This document shows, piece after piece, positions 1-9,462 of a stretch of DNA of 41,864 bases (its first letter is position 1; each line of letters opens with the position of its first letter). The position numbers and the translations under genes were made by a program. This DNA is from Caedibacter sp. 37-49. Lineage in GTDB: Bacteria; Pseudomonadota; Alphaproteobacteria; Caedimonadales; Caedimonadaceae. The stretch is taken from the NCBI GenBank assembly GCA_001898725.1, contig MKUV01000050.1:1-41864 (forward strand), in the 5' to 3' direction. The notes beneath the pieces are model-generated. The model saw only the letters and a program-made list of their open reading frames with translations, made no database searches and had not been told where the DNA came from.

Positions 1-61
1 AGCGAAGAGAAGCATTACTTTTTTCCTCTTGTCGCCCATCACCATTTGATCCTTTTAACTC

Positions 62-95
62 TTCCTGGATCCCCACTTCCGAGAGGATGACATCA
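62..95 (-). repeat. Degenerate dispersed-repeat fragment
   Basis: Read on the minus strand the segment runs GTCATCCTCTCGG, then AAGTGGGGATCCAGGA. This resembles the GTCATCCCCGCGAAAGCGGGGATCC type of intergenic repeat known from many proteobacteria. The arms ATCC and GGAT can pair. The assignment is by resemblance only; a genome-wide copy count would decide it. Confidence 0.35.
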
Positions 96-171
96 GAGTT
101 GTTTCCTGTACCTAGTATCACCAATCAACGTTTTCAGCCCTCGTCAGTGAGCTTTCTCATCTCCAACCTTT

Positions 172-200
172 GGTCATCCTAGGTCTTGTGCTTAGGATCT
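172..200 (+). repeat. Second degenerate repeat fragment, with hairpin
   Basis: The segment begins GGTCATCCTAGG and closes with CTTAGGATCT. ATCCTA at 176-181 pairs with TAGGAT at 193-198 around an 11-nt loop. Its shape is like that of the segment at 62-95, in the opposite orientation. It may be a decayed intergenic repeat. Confidence 0.3.
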
Positions 201-661
201 CAAGCAACAGAAAGATCTTGCTAATCACCAATCGATGCTCTTTTGTTTCAACGTACCTTTCACGTACGCCCTGAACCTTAAGAACATCGTTCTCCTTGCC
301 CTACCGCGCCTCTCACGCACAGTATCAGCATCATGTCTCCCCTCTTATTCTTGCCTTTTCACCAGGCAAAGAAGGGGCATTCGCTCAAAAAGAGCGTTTA
401 AGTCTTTGTTTTTTAATAATCTAGGTTTTTAAATCCCTGTCTTATTCTTCTTTTTCTTACTTAGATGATCCTTGAGAAGGAGATGAAAGAGTTATTGGGG
501 TTTCTAGAATATCCAATAAGGGAAGAACTTCTGTTCTGACCATCTACACCCAGACTACCATATCACGATACAAATATCAAGAAAAATCATCTAAAAAAGC
601 TATTCTTAAAAAGAAAAATGGGTATGTTAGGCGCAATATCTTTTCAAATTTTAGACCGTAT

Positions 662-1357
662 TTAATCAAATTCTTTTAAGGGGCATTTTTTGATTTGACC
701 CACTGCCAAATCTCCAAGCTTATAAGGTCCATAAGCCACTCGGATGAGACGTGAAACTTGAACATTTAAATAACTCATCAAATTTCTGACTTCTCGGTTT
801 TTACCTTCATAAATTGAAACTTCTAACCATGTATTCATACCCGACTGTTTTAAGACTGTTATTTCTGCACCTTGGTAATGAATTCCTTCAAAAGTTATCC
901 CTTTTGCAATTTCTTTAAGTTTATTTTCCTGTAAATGACCATAAATACGAACATGATAGATACGTTTTAAACGCGTTACTGGAAGCTCTAGCTTACGAGC
1001 TAATTCGCCATCATTGGTTAACAACAATAAACCTTCCGTCATTTTATCAAGGCGACCGACTGAAATGACGCGTGGGAGGTCCTTTGGTAAAGCTTCAAAA
1101 ATGGTTGGGCGATTTTCAGGATCTTTATGGGAAGTAATTAACCCCTTAGGTTTGTGATATAGCCAAAGACAGACGGGTTCTTTGGAGGGTAAAGGTTTGC
1201 CATCAACAAGAATAATATCATGTTCTGATACGACTATGGCTGGAGAATTTAAAAGAACACCATTCACTTGAACGCGACCTTCTTCAATCCACCTTTCGGC
1301 TTCACGCCGTGAACAAACGCCTGAGCGTGCCATTAATTTAGCAATACGTTCTTTCAT
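662..1357 (-). CDS. rluB: rRNA pseudouridine synthase, RsuA/RluB family
   Basis: Predicted to convert a specific uridine of 23S rRNA to pseudouridine in the cytoplasm. An S4 RNA-binding domain fills the first 60 residues (starting KERIAKLMARSGVCSRREAE). The catalytic loop GRLDKMTEGLLLLTNDG follows, with the catalytic Asp near residue 104. The C-terminal motif YEGKNREVRNL is typical of the family. Length (231 aa) is normal for compact RluB/RsuA proteins. I chose the ATG at 1357 because it makes an ATGA overlap with the stop of the upstream amidotransferase gene, implying translational coupling; an ATG three codons earlier (1366) is also possible. The family is certain, but RluB versus RluE/RsuA specificity is inferred. 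Confidence 0.9.
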   Translation of the reverse strand: MKERIAKLMARSGVCSRREAERWIEEGRVQVNGVLLNSPAIVVSEHDIILVDGKPLPSKEPVCLWLYHKPKGLITSHKDPENRPTIFEALPKDLPRVISVGRLDKMTEGLLLLTNDGELARKLELPVTRLKRIYHVRIYGHLQENKLKEIAKGITFEGIHYQGAEITVLKQSGMNTWLEVSIYEGKNREVRNLMSYLNVQVSRLIRVAYGPYKLGDLAVGQIKKCPLKEFD

Positions 1358-2067
1358 TGCTGACATGCAGTGATAAAAGCATCGAATATTTTATAATCAT
1401 AAGGTGTACTTAAATATTCTGGATGCCACTGAACCCCTAAACAAAATTTTTTCTGAGGATTTTCAATTGCTTCAATAACACTATCTGGCGCTCGAGCCGC
1501 TATTTTCAATTGTGCTCCCAGTGTTTTAATGGCTTGATGATGCGTACTATTTACTTGGATTTCTGAGGTACCACACAAATCAAACAATAGCGTATTCTTT
1601 TCAATGTGAATTGAGTGACTTGGCATATGTTTTGGCGATTTCTGCTCATGCTCAATTGTTGATTCAATTGAAGCTGGTATATGTTGTATTAAGGATCCCC
1701 CCATCATAACATTAATTAATTGATGACCCCCGCAAATTCCCAACATAGGAAGATCTTTTTGATAAGCAATCTGCGCAATTTTTAACTCAAAAGTTGTTCG
1801 AGAAGCTTTGCAGATCACGCGTTCGTGACAAATATTTTCACCGTAATGTGCAGGATCAATGTCATAATCACCACCTGGAATTAAAAGACCCGAGATAAGA
1901 TTTATAAATTCAGGGATCTGGTCACAATGGTGAGGCAAAAGGATCGGTGTTCCACCTGCTTTCTCTATGGCACGGGCATAGTTTTCACGCAAAGCATACC
2001 AAGGATAGGCTGAATAAGAAGGACGATCATCCCAATCCAAAACAATTCCGATAATAGGTCTAGCCAT
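1354..2067 (-). CDS. Class I glutamine amidotransferase-like hydrolase (peptidase C26, PuuD-like)
   Basis: A 237-aa member of the gamma-glutamyl-gamma-aminobutyrate hydrolase family, cytoplasmic. The nucleophile elbow is LGICGGHQLIN with Cys112, and the rest of the triad is in VQWHPEYL (His215, Glu217). The oxyanion region LLIPGGDYDIDP is also typical. Known relatives split gamma-glutamyl bonds in putrescine breakdown, but no other putrescine genes are nearby, so the substrate is unknown. Its stop overlaps the start of the pseudouridine synthase gene, so the two form a leftward operon. It is divergent from the JmjC-like gene, with about 80 bp between the starts. Confidence 0.85.
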   Translation of the reverse strand: MARPIIGIVLDWDDRPSYSAYPWYALRENYARAIEKAGGTPILLPHHCDQIPEFINLISGLLIPGGDYDIDPAHYGENICHERVICKASRTTFELKIAQIAYQKDLPMLGICGGHQLINVMMGGSLIQHIPASIESTIEHEQKSPKHMPSHSIHIEKNTLLFDLCGTSEIQVNSTHHQAIKTLGAQLKIAARAPDSVIEAIENPQKKFCLGVQWHPEYLSTPYDYKIFDAFITACQQ

Positions 2068-2150
2068 AATGTTAGAGGGCCATTGACCCTCCCTCCAAAA
2101 TTCTTTTTAATACACTTCATTTTAAAGTGTTTAATTTGAAAGAATCAATC

Positions 2151-3068
2151 ATGAATTCTACTCTATCCTTTGAAGATATTATTCTTCCCCTAAATCTTTC
2201 CCAATTTTTGAAAGATTTTTTTGATAAAAAACACTTTCATAATCAAGGTATTAGTGACCGTTTTAAACATCTTCTTACAGCTTCTCAATTAATGGAATTT
2301 ATTAAAATTTCTCCTTTATGGAATGAAGCAAATTTAAAACTTTATCATCAGGGTCATACGCTTCCCTCTCATCAATATTGCAAGCCTTCCGCAACACTTA
2401 CACAGCCTTCTGAGCTAAGACCTGATGACGCTCTTGTCCAAGCTCTTTTAGCAAAAGGCGCTACTTTGGTTGCAAATGACATTGGATCTTTAACCCCAGG
2501 ATTAAGAGAAGTTTGCTCAAGATTAGCAGAGAATTTGGAAGCGCCAGTGCAAGCAAATTTATATTATTCAATAAAAGCACATCCAGGCTTTTTAAGTCAC
2601 TTTGATGTTCATGATGTCTTTGTTCTTCATCTTGAAGGCGAGAAAAAATGGCATCTTTATGAAGGGAAAGCAAATGAGCCTATTAATCATCCAATTTTTA
2701 ATAATTTGACACAAGAAATGCATGAGGCTCAAAAAGGTCCTCTTTTAAAAGAAATTCATCTAAAACCAGGAAGTTTCTTATATATTCCTCGTGGTATGTA
2801 TCATGATGCTGTGGCGTTGACGGATCATTCTCTCCACATTTCATTTGGCGTCACTCGCCCTATTGGACTAAAAGCTATCACTTTGCTTTTTGAAGCTATG
2901 CTTTATGAAAAGATCGCGCGTCAAAATTTACCGTTTCTTGGTGAGTCTCAACAATTTTCTGCACATCTTCAAGCGCTTGGCCAATGTGCTCAAGATTTGC
3001 TCAACAACCCTCATTTCCAGGATCAATTGAAAGCACAACTCATGTCAGAATTCAAAACTGCTTCATAA
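2151..3068 (+). CDS. JmjC/cupin-4 family 2-oxoglutarate and Fe(II) oxygenase-like protein
   Basis: Resembles bacterial cupin_4 (RoxA-like) oxygenases, some of which hydroxylate ribosomal proteins. The iron-binding HxD is seen in LSHFDVHDVFVLHLEG (His150, Asp152), followed by KKWHLYE. The distal histidine lies in YIPRGMYHDAVAL (His218). The N-terminus FLKDFFDKKHFHNQG fits the family's usual opening. I take the ATG at 2151; a GTG at 2127 in the same frame would add eight residues. Neither has a strong Shine-Dalgarno sequence. The product is 305 aa, shorter than E. coli RoxA (373 aa), and the C-terminal dimerisation and winged-helix part looks reduced. The actual substrate cannot be read from the sequence. 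Confidence 0.8.
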   Translation: MNSTLSFEDIILPLNLSQFLKDFFDKKHFHNQGISDRFKHLLTASQLMEFIKISPLWNEANLKLYHQGHTLPSHQYCKPSATLTQPSELRPDDALVQALLAKGATLVANDIGSLTPGLREVCSRLAENLEAPVQANLYYSIKAHPGFLSHFDVHDVFVLHLEGEKKWHLYEGKANEPINHPIFNNLTQEMHEAQKGPLLKEIHLKPGSFLYIPRGMYHDAVALTDHSLHISFGVTRPIGLKAITLLFEAMLYEKIARQNLPFLGESQQFSAHLQALGQCAQDLLNNPHFQDQLKAQLMSEFKTAS

Positions 3069-3261
3069 AATCTGAAATCACTTTCAACATGTTGCATGCA
3101 CGCCACAGGTTGTCTTAAATAAAATAACTTTGTTTTTTCTAGATTGCCTTTGAAACCAAGGAGCTATTTTATAAGGCTTGAAAATATTGTAATTAGTTTA
3201 TAGGGTATTTGCCTAGATTTGGCTTTCCACATAAGCGCTCATTTCTTTAGGAGGATTTTAA

Positions 3262-4563
3262 ATGAAGAAAATTTTATTAACAAGCACAGCTATCGCTCTT
3301 GCTTTACCATTTGCTGCGCAGCAGGCTTCTGCAGCAGCTGTTGAAGGCAAAACACCTCGTTTGCAACTTTCAGGTGAATTATCACCTCAGTTCCACTTTC
3401 TTAAAAATAAAAAGCGTGAAGCGAACAAAGGAAAAGGTTTTGGCCAACATTTAGCGATTGAAGATTCTCGTATTAACTTTGATGTTCTTGGAAAAACAGA
3501 TGCTTTAGGTGGTCTTGAGTACGGTTTTCTTGCAGGTATGGCGATTGATACGAATGAATCAAACAACATTGAAGAAGCGCGTATTAGTCTTAAAAACCAA
3601 TTAGGTACGGTTATGATTGGTGACACGCGCGGCGTTGATGACTTCATGGCGGTTGGTCCCTGGAAAGTTATGGGCGGTACTGGCGGTGGTATTTATGGAA
3701 ATATGACCAGCTCATATCAACCAACTTCAGGTGTTCGTTTCTCAGGTGATCTTGTTAATACACCAAAAGATGCAACAAAGATTAACTATATCACACCACG
3801 TTATGCTGGCTTCCAAGCAGGTATTACATATACGCCGAACTCAGCGCATGATGGTTCTGCAAAGCTCTTCTCACATTCAAATGAGGGCAGAGTGACACAG
3901 CATTTCTTCCCTGCTCAACCATTTGATCACAGACAAGTTGGCTTAGGTGTAAACTATAAAAATACTTTCCAAAATGGTCTTAACGTTCAAGTTTCTTTAA
4001 CTGGCCTTTATGGACATACAAAGAGTGGCGCACGTAAAGCAGCTGACGAAGTAAAGTCATATATTCCAAATGCTACAACCGTGACGAATACAGATTTACT
4101 GTTTACGCCTGCTAAAATTCATAGAACAAAAGCCTATGCGGTTGGTGGTTTGTTAGGCTGGCAAGGATTTAAGGTCGCTGGAGAGTACATTAATAATGGA
4201 AAATCTGGTGAATCACGTGCGCTTAAGGGTAACAATGCTGGTAAAGTTTATAGCGGTGCTCTTGGCTATAGCTGGAATGTCCATAGCGTTGCAGCAGGCT
4301 ACAGCCATACAACGCGTAAGCTTGGTACAGGCTTTAAAAGAGCAAAAACTGACGTATATACTCTTACTTATGATCATACTTTTGCACCAGGTCTTGAAGG
4401 CTTCGTTGAAGGTAACTTCGCAAAGCAAAAAACAGATGCAAAATATGTTAATTTCGTTAAAAACGTTAAATTAGATGCACCTGCAGCATTTAATAAAACT
4501 AATGATGCCGTTGGAAACAGCAATACAAAGGCTGTTATCATCGGAAGCCGTATCCGCTTCTAA
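3262..4563 (+). CDS. Outer-membrane porin
   Basis: A 433-aa beta-barrel porin of the alphaproteobacterial/Gram-negative type, forming diffusion channels in the outer membrane. The Sec signal peptide is clear (MKKILLTSTAIALALPFAAQ, cleavage probably after QASA). The mature chain alternates polar and hydrophobic residues, has stretches such as LGTVMIGDTRG and FQAGITYTPNS that match porin beta-strands and loop 3, and ends IIGSRIRF with the C-terminal Phe recognised by the BAM machinery. A strong ribosome binding site (AGGAGG) stands 7 nt before the ATG, and a strong terminator follows directly. So it is a single-gene unit, probably highly expressed. Which solute it admits is unknown. Confidence 0.88.
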   Translation: MKKILLTSTAIALALPFAAQQASAAAVEGKTPRLQLSGELSPQFHFLKNKKREANKGKGFGQHLAIEDSRINFDVLGKTDALGGLEYGFLAGMAIDTNESNNIEEARISLKNQLGTVMIGDTRGVDDFMAVGPWKVMGGTGGGIYGNMTSSYQPTSGVRFSGDLVNTPKDATKINYITPRYAGFQAGITYTPNSAHDGSAKLFSHSNEGRVTQHFFPAQPFDHRQVGLGVNYKNTFQNGLNVQVSLTGLYGHTKSGARKAADEVKSYIPNATTVTNTDLLFTPAKIHRTKAYAVGGLLGWQGFKVAGEYINNGKSGESRALKGNNAGKVYSGALGYSWNVHSVAAGYSHTTRKLGTGFKRAKTDVYTLTYDHTFAPGLEGFVEGNFAKQKTDAKYVNFVKNVKLDAPAAFNKTNDAVGNSNTKAVIIGSRIRF

Positions 4564-4581
4564 TTTTAAAGAAGTTTATTT

Positions 4582-4611
4582 AAAGGGGGAGTTTCGGCTC
4601 CCCTTTTTTTT
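4582..4611 (+). terminator. Rho-independent terminator of the porin gene
   Basis: GGGGAG (4586-4591) pairs with CTCCCC (4598-4603) around a TTTCGG loop and is followed by eight T residues. It begins about 20 nt after the porin stop codon. This is a textbook intrinsic terminator. Confidence 0.95.
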
Positions 4612-4672
4612 GTCTTGACGATGGCTTAACAACCCCTCATACCTGTTAAACGTATCTTCAAAAGGAAAAACG

Positions 4673-5185
4673 ATGATAAGAAAAAATTCTTTTATTCTCT
4701 TAAGTGGGGCTATTTTCTTAAGTGCTTGCGAAAATATGAATGTTTCTAATGATGAAAAAATTCAAACACGGCGTGAGCAAAAATACCATGATATGGATAA
4801 AGTTTTTGGGGATGACGCCTTTACATTTGGTGGAGATCGAGATTCTTCAAACAAAGGTGAAATTGGCGTTGGCGTTAACAGCTTCTTATGGCGCGCTTCT
4901 TTAGACACCATTTCTTTTATTCCCTTAAAAAGCGCAGATCCTTTCGGGGGCGTTATTCTTACAGAATGGTATAGCCCAAGCACAACGCCAAATGAACGCA
5001 TTAAGGTTGATATTTTAATTATTGACCGTCAATTGCGTGCTGATGGTGTAAAAGTTTCGGTTTTCCGTCAAAAACGTCAAGGAAATGACTGGATTGATCA
5101 ACCTGTTGATGCACAAACCGCGACGCAGCTTGAAAATGTTATTTTGACGCGTGCGCGCCAATTACGTATTGATAGCGGCAAATAG
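4673..5185 (+). CDS. DUF3576 family lipoprotein
   Basis: A 170-aa predicted lipoprotein. The signal peptide ends in the lipobox LSAC (Cys19). The mature part contains [19 protein letters not shown] and [14 protein letters not shown], which are typical of DUF3576. Members of this family lie directly upstream of leuS across Alphaproteobacteria, and that is the case here, with only 8 bp before leuS. The function is unknown. The neighbourhood with lptE suggests an outer-membrane assembly role, but that is inference. A purine-rich AAAAGGA stands upstream of the ATG. Confidence 0.85.
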   Translation: MIRKNSFILLSGAIFLSACENMNVSNDEKIQTRREQKYHDMDKVFGDDAFTFGGDRDSSNKGEIGVGVNSFLWRASLDTISFIPLKSADPFGGVILTEWYSPSTTPNERIKVDILIIDRQLRADGVKVSVFRQKRQGNDWIDQPVDAQTATQLENVILTRARQLRIDSGK

Positions 5186-5193
5186 AGGAAATA

Positions 5194-7764
5194 ATGGCTG
5201 AGCGCTATAATCATCGCGTTGCAGAAGCTAAATGGCAAAAAAAATGGGATGAACTAGGAACATTTAAGGCAAAACTAGATGCCCAGAAACCCAAGTATTA
5301 TGTTCTGGAAATGTTTCCTTACCCTTCTGGGCGCATTCATATTGGACATGTCCGCAATTATGTCATCGGAGATGTTTTAGCTCGTTTTAAGAAAGCACAA
5401 GGCTATAATGTAATGCATCCTATGGGATGGGATGCTTTTGGACTACCCGCAGAGAATGCCGCTATTCAAACGAAAAGTCATCCAGCGCATTGGACTTATC
5501 AAAATATTAAAATCATGCGAGAACAATTAAAATCAATTGGGCTTGCTTATGATTGGGACCGGGAACTTGCAACGTGTCATCCAGGTTATTATGGCCATGA
5601 ACAAAAGCTTTTCCTTGAGCTTTATAAACAGGGGCTTATTTATCGCAAAGAAAGCTTTGTGAATTGGGATCCTGTTGAAAATAGTATTTTAGCAAATGAG
5701 CAAGTAATTGATGGTCGTGGATGGCGATCTGGAGCTAAAGTTGAGCGTCGTAAGCTCGCACAATGGTATTTAAAAATTACCGCTTATGCTGAAGAACTTC
5801 TTGAAGGCTTGAATGAACTTAAAGATTGGCCTGAGCGCGTTGTGACGATGCAACGTAATTGGATTGGACGATCTGAAGGAGCTCAAATTACATTTAAGAT
5901 CAAAGAGCTTCCAGAAACGATTCAAGTTTTTTCAACGCGTCCAGACACGCTTTTTGGAGCAAGTTTTTGTGCTCTATCGCCCCATCATCCTTTGACTGAA
6001 AGATGGGCTGAAAACAATCCGGCTTTAAAAGAATTTGTTCAAGAATGTAATAAAACAGGCGTTAGCGAAGAAGCCCTTGAGAAGGCTGAAAAGCTTGGTT
6101 TTAACACAGGTTTCCATGTCGAACATCCTATCCTTAAAGATCGCTTGTTACCTCTCTATATTGCGAATTTTGTGCTTATGGAATACGGAACAGGCGCTAT
6201 TTTTGGATGCCCCGCCCATGATCAACGGGATTTTGAGTTTGCTAAAAAATATCAACTTGAGATTCTTCCTGTTATTCGACCAGAAAATCATCCTTCTAAT
6301 TCTTCTCAGCCCTTAACTGAGCCTTTTTTGGAAGATGGACTTCTTTTTAATTCTGACTTTCTTGATGGTCTTTCCGTTCCACAAGCCAAGGAAGCTATGC
6401 TTAAGAAACTGTCTGATTTAAAAGTTGGTGAGCCTGTTATTACTTATCGTCTACGCGATTGGGGCATTTCAAGGCAACGTTATTGGGGATGCCCGATTCC
6501 TATGGTTCATTGTCCTTCTTGTGGAATTCTGCCTGTTCCTGAAAATCAGTTGCCTGTTGTCCTTCCAGAAGATGTTAATTTCGATCAACCAGGAAACCCG
6601 ATTGACCGACATCCAACATGGAAAATTACAACCTGCCCTGCTTGCCATCAACCAGCTGAGAGAGAAACTGATACATTAGATACTTTTTTTGAGTCTTCAT
6701 GGTATTTTGCCCGTTTCTGCGCCCCGCGTTCAGAACAACCTATTTCACCAGAAGAAACAGCTTATTGGCTTCCTGTAGATCAGTATATTGGCGGAATTGA
6801 GCACGCCATCCTCCACCTTCTTTATGCCCGGTTTTTCAGCCGAGCTCTTGTAAAAAGTGGTTACTTAACCTGTAAAGAACCCTTTAAATCTCTTCTTGCT
6901 CAAGGGATGGTTACGCACGAAACTTATCGCACCGAGCACAACGAGTGGGTTTTTCCTTCAGAAGTTGGAACTGACCCCCAAGGTAAATTAGTTCGGATTT
7001 CAGACAGCGCCCCCGTTATTCGAGGCCGTTCTGAAAAAATGAGCAAATCTAAAAAGAATGTTGTCGATCCAGAAACAATAACGCGCGATTATGGGGCAGA
7101 CACAGCGCGTCTTTTTATGATTTCTGATAGCCCTCCTGATCGCGATTTAGAATGGACCGATTTAGGGGCTCAGGGCATATGGAAGTACTTAAATCGTATT
7201 TGGACCCTAACAGATACCTTTAAGCCTTTCCTAGGGCCATTCACGGCGAAAATTCCAGACACGTTGAATGAAGATGAAAAAATACTTCGTCGGATGACGC
7301 ATCGTCTTATTAAAGACGTTACTTTTTCAATTCAAGCCTTTCAACTTAACCGTTATGTGGCTCAAGTAAGAGAATTTAGTAATTTTTTGGGTAATCTCAA
7401 AGATCTATCCCAAATAAATGGTGCGATTTTAAGAGAAGCTTTAGAATCTTTGATTATTGTCATCAATCCGGTTATTCCCCACCTTGCAGAAGAAATCTGG
7501 GCGTCTTTAGGGCATACAACGCTTCTTGTTGATACTTCATGGCCATCTTTTGAGGAAGCCCTTACTGAGGACTCTTCTTTGACGATTGCCGTTCAGGTCA
7601 ACGGAAAATTGAGAGGAACTTTTGAATGTCCAAAGGACCAAGATCAATCGGCACTTGAAAAAGCTGCTCTTTCTTTAGAGAATGTCCAAAAAGTTGTGGG
7701 CTCTCAAACTATTCGTAAAATTATTGTTATTCCAAATAAGGTGGTCAACATTGTTGTGGGTTAA
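5194..7764 (+). CDS. leuS: Leucyl-tRNA synthetase
   Basis: Class I aminoacyl-tRNA synthetase that charges tRNA-Leu in the cytoplasm. At 856 aa it has the family's usual length. The HIGH motif is HIGH at residues 49-52 (within [16 protein letters not shown]), and KMSKS lies at 615-619. The CP1 editing domain is recognisable by [13 protein letters not shown] and [16 protein letters not shown] zinc-ribbon-like pair CPSC...CPAC occurs near residues 440-490. The ribosome binding site is GAGG, 6 nt before the ATG. The gene sits between the DUF3576 lipoprotein and lptE, as in most Alphaproteobacteria. Confidence 0.98.
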   Translation: MAERYNHRVAEAKWQKKWDELGTFKAKLDAQKPKYYVLEMFPYPSGRIHIGHVRNYVIGDVLARFKKAQGYNVMHPMGWDAFGLPAENAAIQTKSHPAHWTYQNIKIMREQLKSIGLAYDWDRELATCHPGYYGHEQKLFLELYKQGLIYRKESFVNWDPVENSILANEQVIDGRGWRSGAKVERRKLAQWYLKITAYAEELLEGLNELKDWPERVVTMQRNWIGRSEGAQITFKIKELPETIQVFSTRPDTLFGASFCALSPHHPLTERWAENNPALKEFVQECNKTGVSEEALEKAEKLGFNTGFHVEHPILKDRLLPLYIANFVLMEYGTGAIFGCPAHDQRDFEFAKKYQLEILPVIRPENHPSNSSQPLTEPFLEDGLLFNSDFLDGLSVPQAKEAMLKKLSDLKVGEPVITYRLRDWGISRQRYWGCPIPMVHCPSCGILPVPENQLPVVLPEDVNFDQPGNPIDRHPTWKITTCPACHQPAERETDTLDTFFESSWYFARFCAPRSEQPISPEETAYWLPVDQYIGGIEHAILHLLYARFFSRALVKSGYLTCKEPFKSLLAQGMVTHETYRTEHNEWVFPSEVGTDPQGKLVRISDSAPVIRGRSEKMSKSKKNVVDPETITRDYGADTARLFMISDSPPDRDLEWTDLGAQGIWKYLNRIWTLTDTFKPFLGPFTAKIPDTLNEDEKILRRMTHRLIKDVTFSIQAFQLNRYVAQVREFSNFLGNLKDLSQINGAILREALESLIIVINPVIPHLAEEIWASLGHTTLLVDTSWPSFEEALTEDSSLTIAVQVNGKLRGTFECPKDQDQSALEKAALSLENVQKVVGSQTIRKIIVIPNKVVNIVVG

Positions 7765-8251
7765 TTTTTTTCTTATTTTAGGGGCCTTAGGGCTAAGTAG
7801 CTGCGGTTTCCAACCTTTGTATGCACCAACATCACAAGCGACGGAGAAACTGGCTCAAATAAAAATTAAGCAAATTCCAGATCGAACAGGTCAAGTCTTG
7901 AGAAATCATCTTCTTGATATTTTAACCCCTTATGGTGAGCCTAAAAATCCTGAATATATTTTAAAGATTACTGTGGATGAAAAACGCCTAGATTTGGCCC
8001 TTCGTAAAGATGCCACGGCGAAACGAGCGCAACTTCAGTATACCGCTGATGTTATCTTAATTCACGCCATCTCTCGCGAAGTTATTCTTTCAGATAAGCT
8101 CGATTTAATGTCAGGATTTTCCATTGGTTCACAAGCTGACTTTTCTTCTATTCCTGCTCTTGTTACGGAAGAAAAAACGCGCCTTCGCGCTATGGAAATT
8201 CTTGCCCAAGATATTAAATCATTACTCGCGAGCTATCTTGTGAATTCTTAA
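7682..8251 (+). CDS. lptE: LPS-assembly lipoprotein LptE
   Basis: LptE plugs the LptD barrel that places lipopolysaccharide in the outer leaflet. The lipobox region is [14 protein letters not shown], the hallmark of alphaproteobacterial LptE, and the remainder matches the family ([19 protein letters not shown]). The start is undecided. The ATG at 7682 overlaps leuS by 83 bp and gives a signal peptide of about 40 residues; TTG codons at 7724 or 7751 give more normal lengths but little positive charge. Coupling to leuS translation is likely. Its TAA stop overlaps the stop of the convergent kinase-like gene in the shared tetranucleotide TTAA (8248-8251). Confidence 0.87.
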   Translation: MSKKLWALKLFVKLLLFQIRWSTLLWVNFFLILGALGLSSCGFQPLYAPTSQATEKLAQIKIKQIPDRTGQVLRNHLLDILTPYGEPKNPEYILKITVDEKRLDLALRKDATAKRAQLQYTADVILIHAISREVILSDKLDLMSGFSIGSQADFSSIPALVTEEKTRLRAMEILAQDIKSLLASYLVNS

Positions 8252-9321
8252 GGCTTAGTATCGGTTGAGAGGATTTCTTTCTCTAAAGTCGACACGGCCT
8301 TATCTAACTCAGCAAGGGAGAAATCTCTGTTGTGACACATCGGTAATCCTGGTTTATTCGGCCGTATGGCATGATGTAAATTCATTACAGGCTGAGGAAC
8401 GACAGCTTTTAAAGTATAATTATCTCTATCTAGAATGTGTCGAATCCCCAAGGCATAATAAACAAATGGAAGATAGTACACGATATCGCATTGATCATCT
8501 CTTACTGAACTATTCGTATCAACTTTACCTGCTGGAATAAGATCAACAAGAACAAATTTCATGGCAGAAGTGAACATTGTATTGGTCGTGCTTATATCAT
8601 TTTGCGCGACGCCACATTTATGAAGATAACGCAGCTCATCTACTATTGATCTTAACAACATCACATTGTTTGCTAAGTTTTTATACTTAACAATATTTTC
8701 TTTTTCATTGTATTCCACCCCTAATAATTTAATTCCTGAAAATTGGTAATGGTAAATTTCCTTACCGTCAATAAGAGAAACAAATAAGTAAGTGCTAAAA
8801 ACATCTCCGTACATTGGTGATTTGATTTTTTGACAATAGAAGCCAAAACATCTTTGTAACGACAAAAATGCTTGGTATTCTGCACTATGTTCTTCAATTT
8901 CCTTTGTCGTTTTTTTATAAATAGAACAAATTTTTACGGCTGTATAAACCCCACTTCTTTTGTCTTGTGCTAAATAAACTTCTCCTTCTTCTCCTTTGCC
9001 TAATAATACGTCATAATCAATTAAAAAAGGTCCAACTTCTTTACGAAAATCAGTACTTAAGCTGGAAGCTTGATCCTTTTCTAACATTTCATAAAATGTA
9101 ATTCTTTCAGGAAATTTTTCTTTGATTGTTTGTCTAAGATCCTGAGACAAAATTCTTGACCTTTCCTTAAAAGGATCTTCTTCAGCTGGTTCAACAGAAT
9201 CTCTTAAATACAGGCATGTGAATTGTGAAGGATTTTCTTGATCATCCGTTGCAAAACAGAAGCTTGGCGCCCATAAAGCGATTATACTGATTACATTGAA
9301 CAAAAGTGTCTTTTTAAACAT
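8248..9321 (-). CDS. Exported eukaryotic-like protein kinase domain protein
   Basis: A 357-aa protein with a Sec signal peptide (MFKKTLLFNVISIIALWAPS, probable cleavage after CFA) and a kinase-like fold. Visible motifs: glycine loop GKGEEGEV at 108-115, ATP-binding Lys130 in TAVKIC, catalytic-loop Asp242 and Asn247 in VAQNDISTTN, and Asp260 in VLVDLIPAG where DFG would stand. The HRD His-Arg is replaced by Gln-Asn and DFG reads DLI, so it is either a divergent active kinase or a pseudokinase. Cytoplasmic kinases lack signal peptides, so this one acts in the periplasm or outside the cell. Being exported, it is a candidate host-directed protein (inference). It lies on the opposite strand between lptE and hemA, interrupting the usual lptE-holA order. 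Confidence 0.72.
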   Translation of the reverse strand: MFKKTLLFNVISIIALWAPSFCFATDDQENPSQFTCLYLRDSVEPAEEDPFKERSRILSQDLRQTIKEKFPERITFYEMLEKDQASSLSTDFRKEVGPFLIDYDVLLGKGEEGEVYLAQDKRSGVYTAVKICSIYKKTTKEIEEHSAEYQAFLSLQRCFGFYCQKIKSPMYGDVFSTYLFVSLIDGKEIYHYQFSGIKLLGVEYNEKENIVKYKNLANNVMLLRSIVDELRYLHKCGVAQNDISTTNTMFTSAMKFVLVDLIPAGKVDTNSSVRDDQCDIVYYLPFVYYALGIRHILDRDNYTLKAVVPQPVMNLHHAIRPNKPGLPMCHNRDFSLAELDKAVSTLEKEILSTDTKP

Positions 9322-9462
9322 TTAGGGTGTCTTTCTTCGTATTTTTATGATGCATTTTTAGTCCCATAGTAAAATAAATCAAGAAAATATTATGTTTTGC
9401 GAATTTTTGGAAATGCTTATAAGTGTATATAGTAATTTTTTAAAGGTAATTTATTCATAAAC

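Larger units (their letters stand above)
1..661. other. Gene-free left edge with degenerate repeat-like DNA
   Basis: I see no convincing gene in this stretch. The one open frame of 65 codons (235-432) has no ribosome binding site, a low-complexity hydrophobic/basic product and no recognisable motif. Two short segments (about 62-95 and 172-200) look like members of the dispersed 'GTCATCC...GGATC' repeats that litter many proteobacterial genomes. The 10-mer ATCACCAATC occurs at 117-126 and again at 224-233. A small hairpin (CGCTC/GAGCG, around 379-394) precedes a T-rich run. The stretch from 433 to 661 holds nothing I recognise. An RNA gene crossing the left edge cannot be excluded. Confidence 0.5.

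Noticed and set aside
235-432. 65-codon open frame at the left edge
   Set aside because: No ribosome binding site, no motif, low-complexity product, and it runs through repeat-like DNA.
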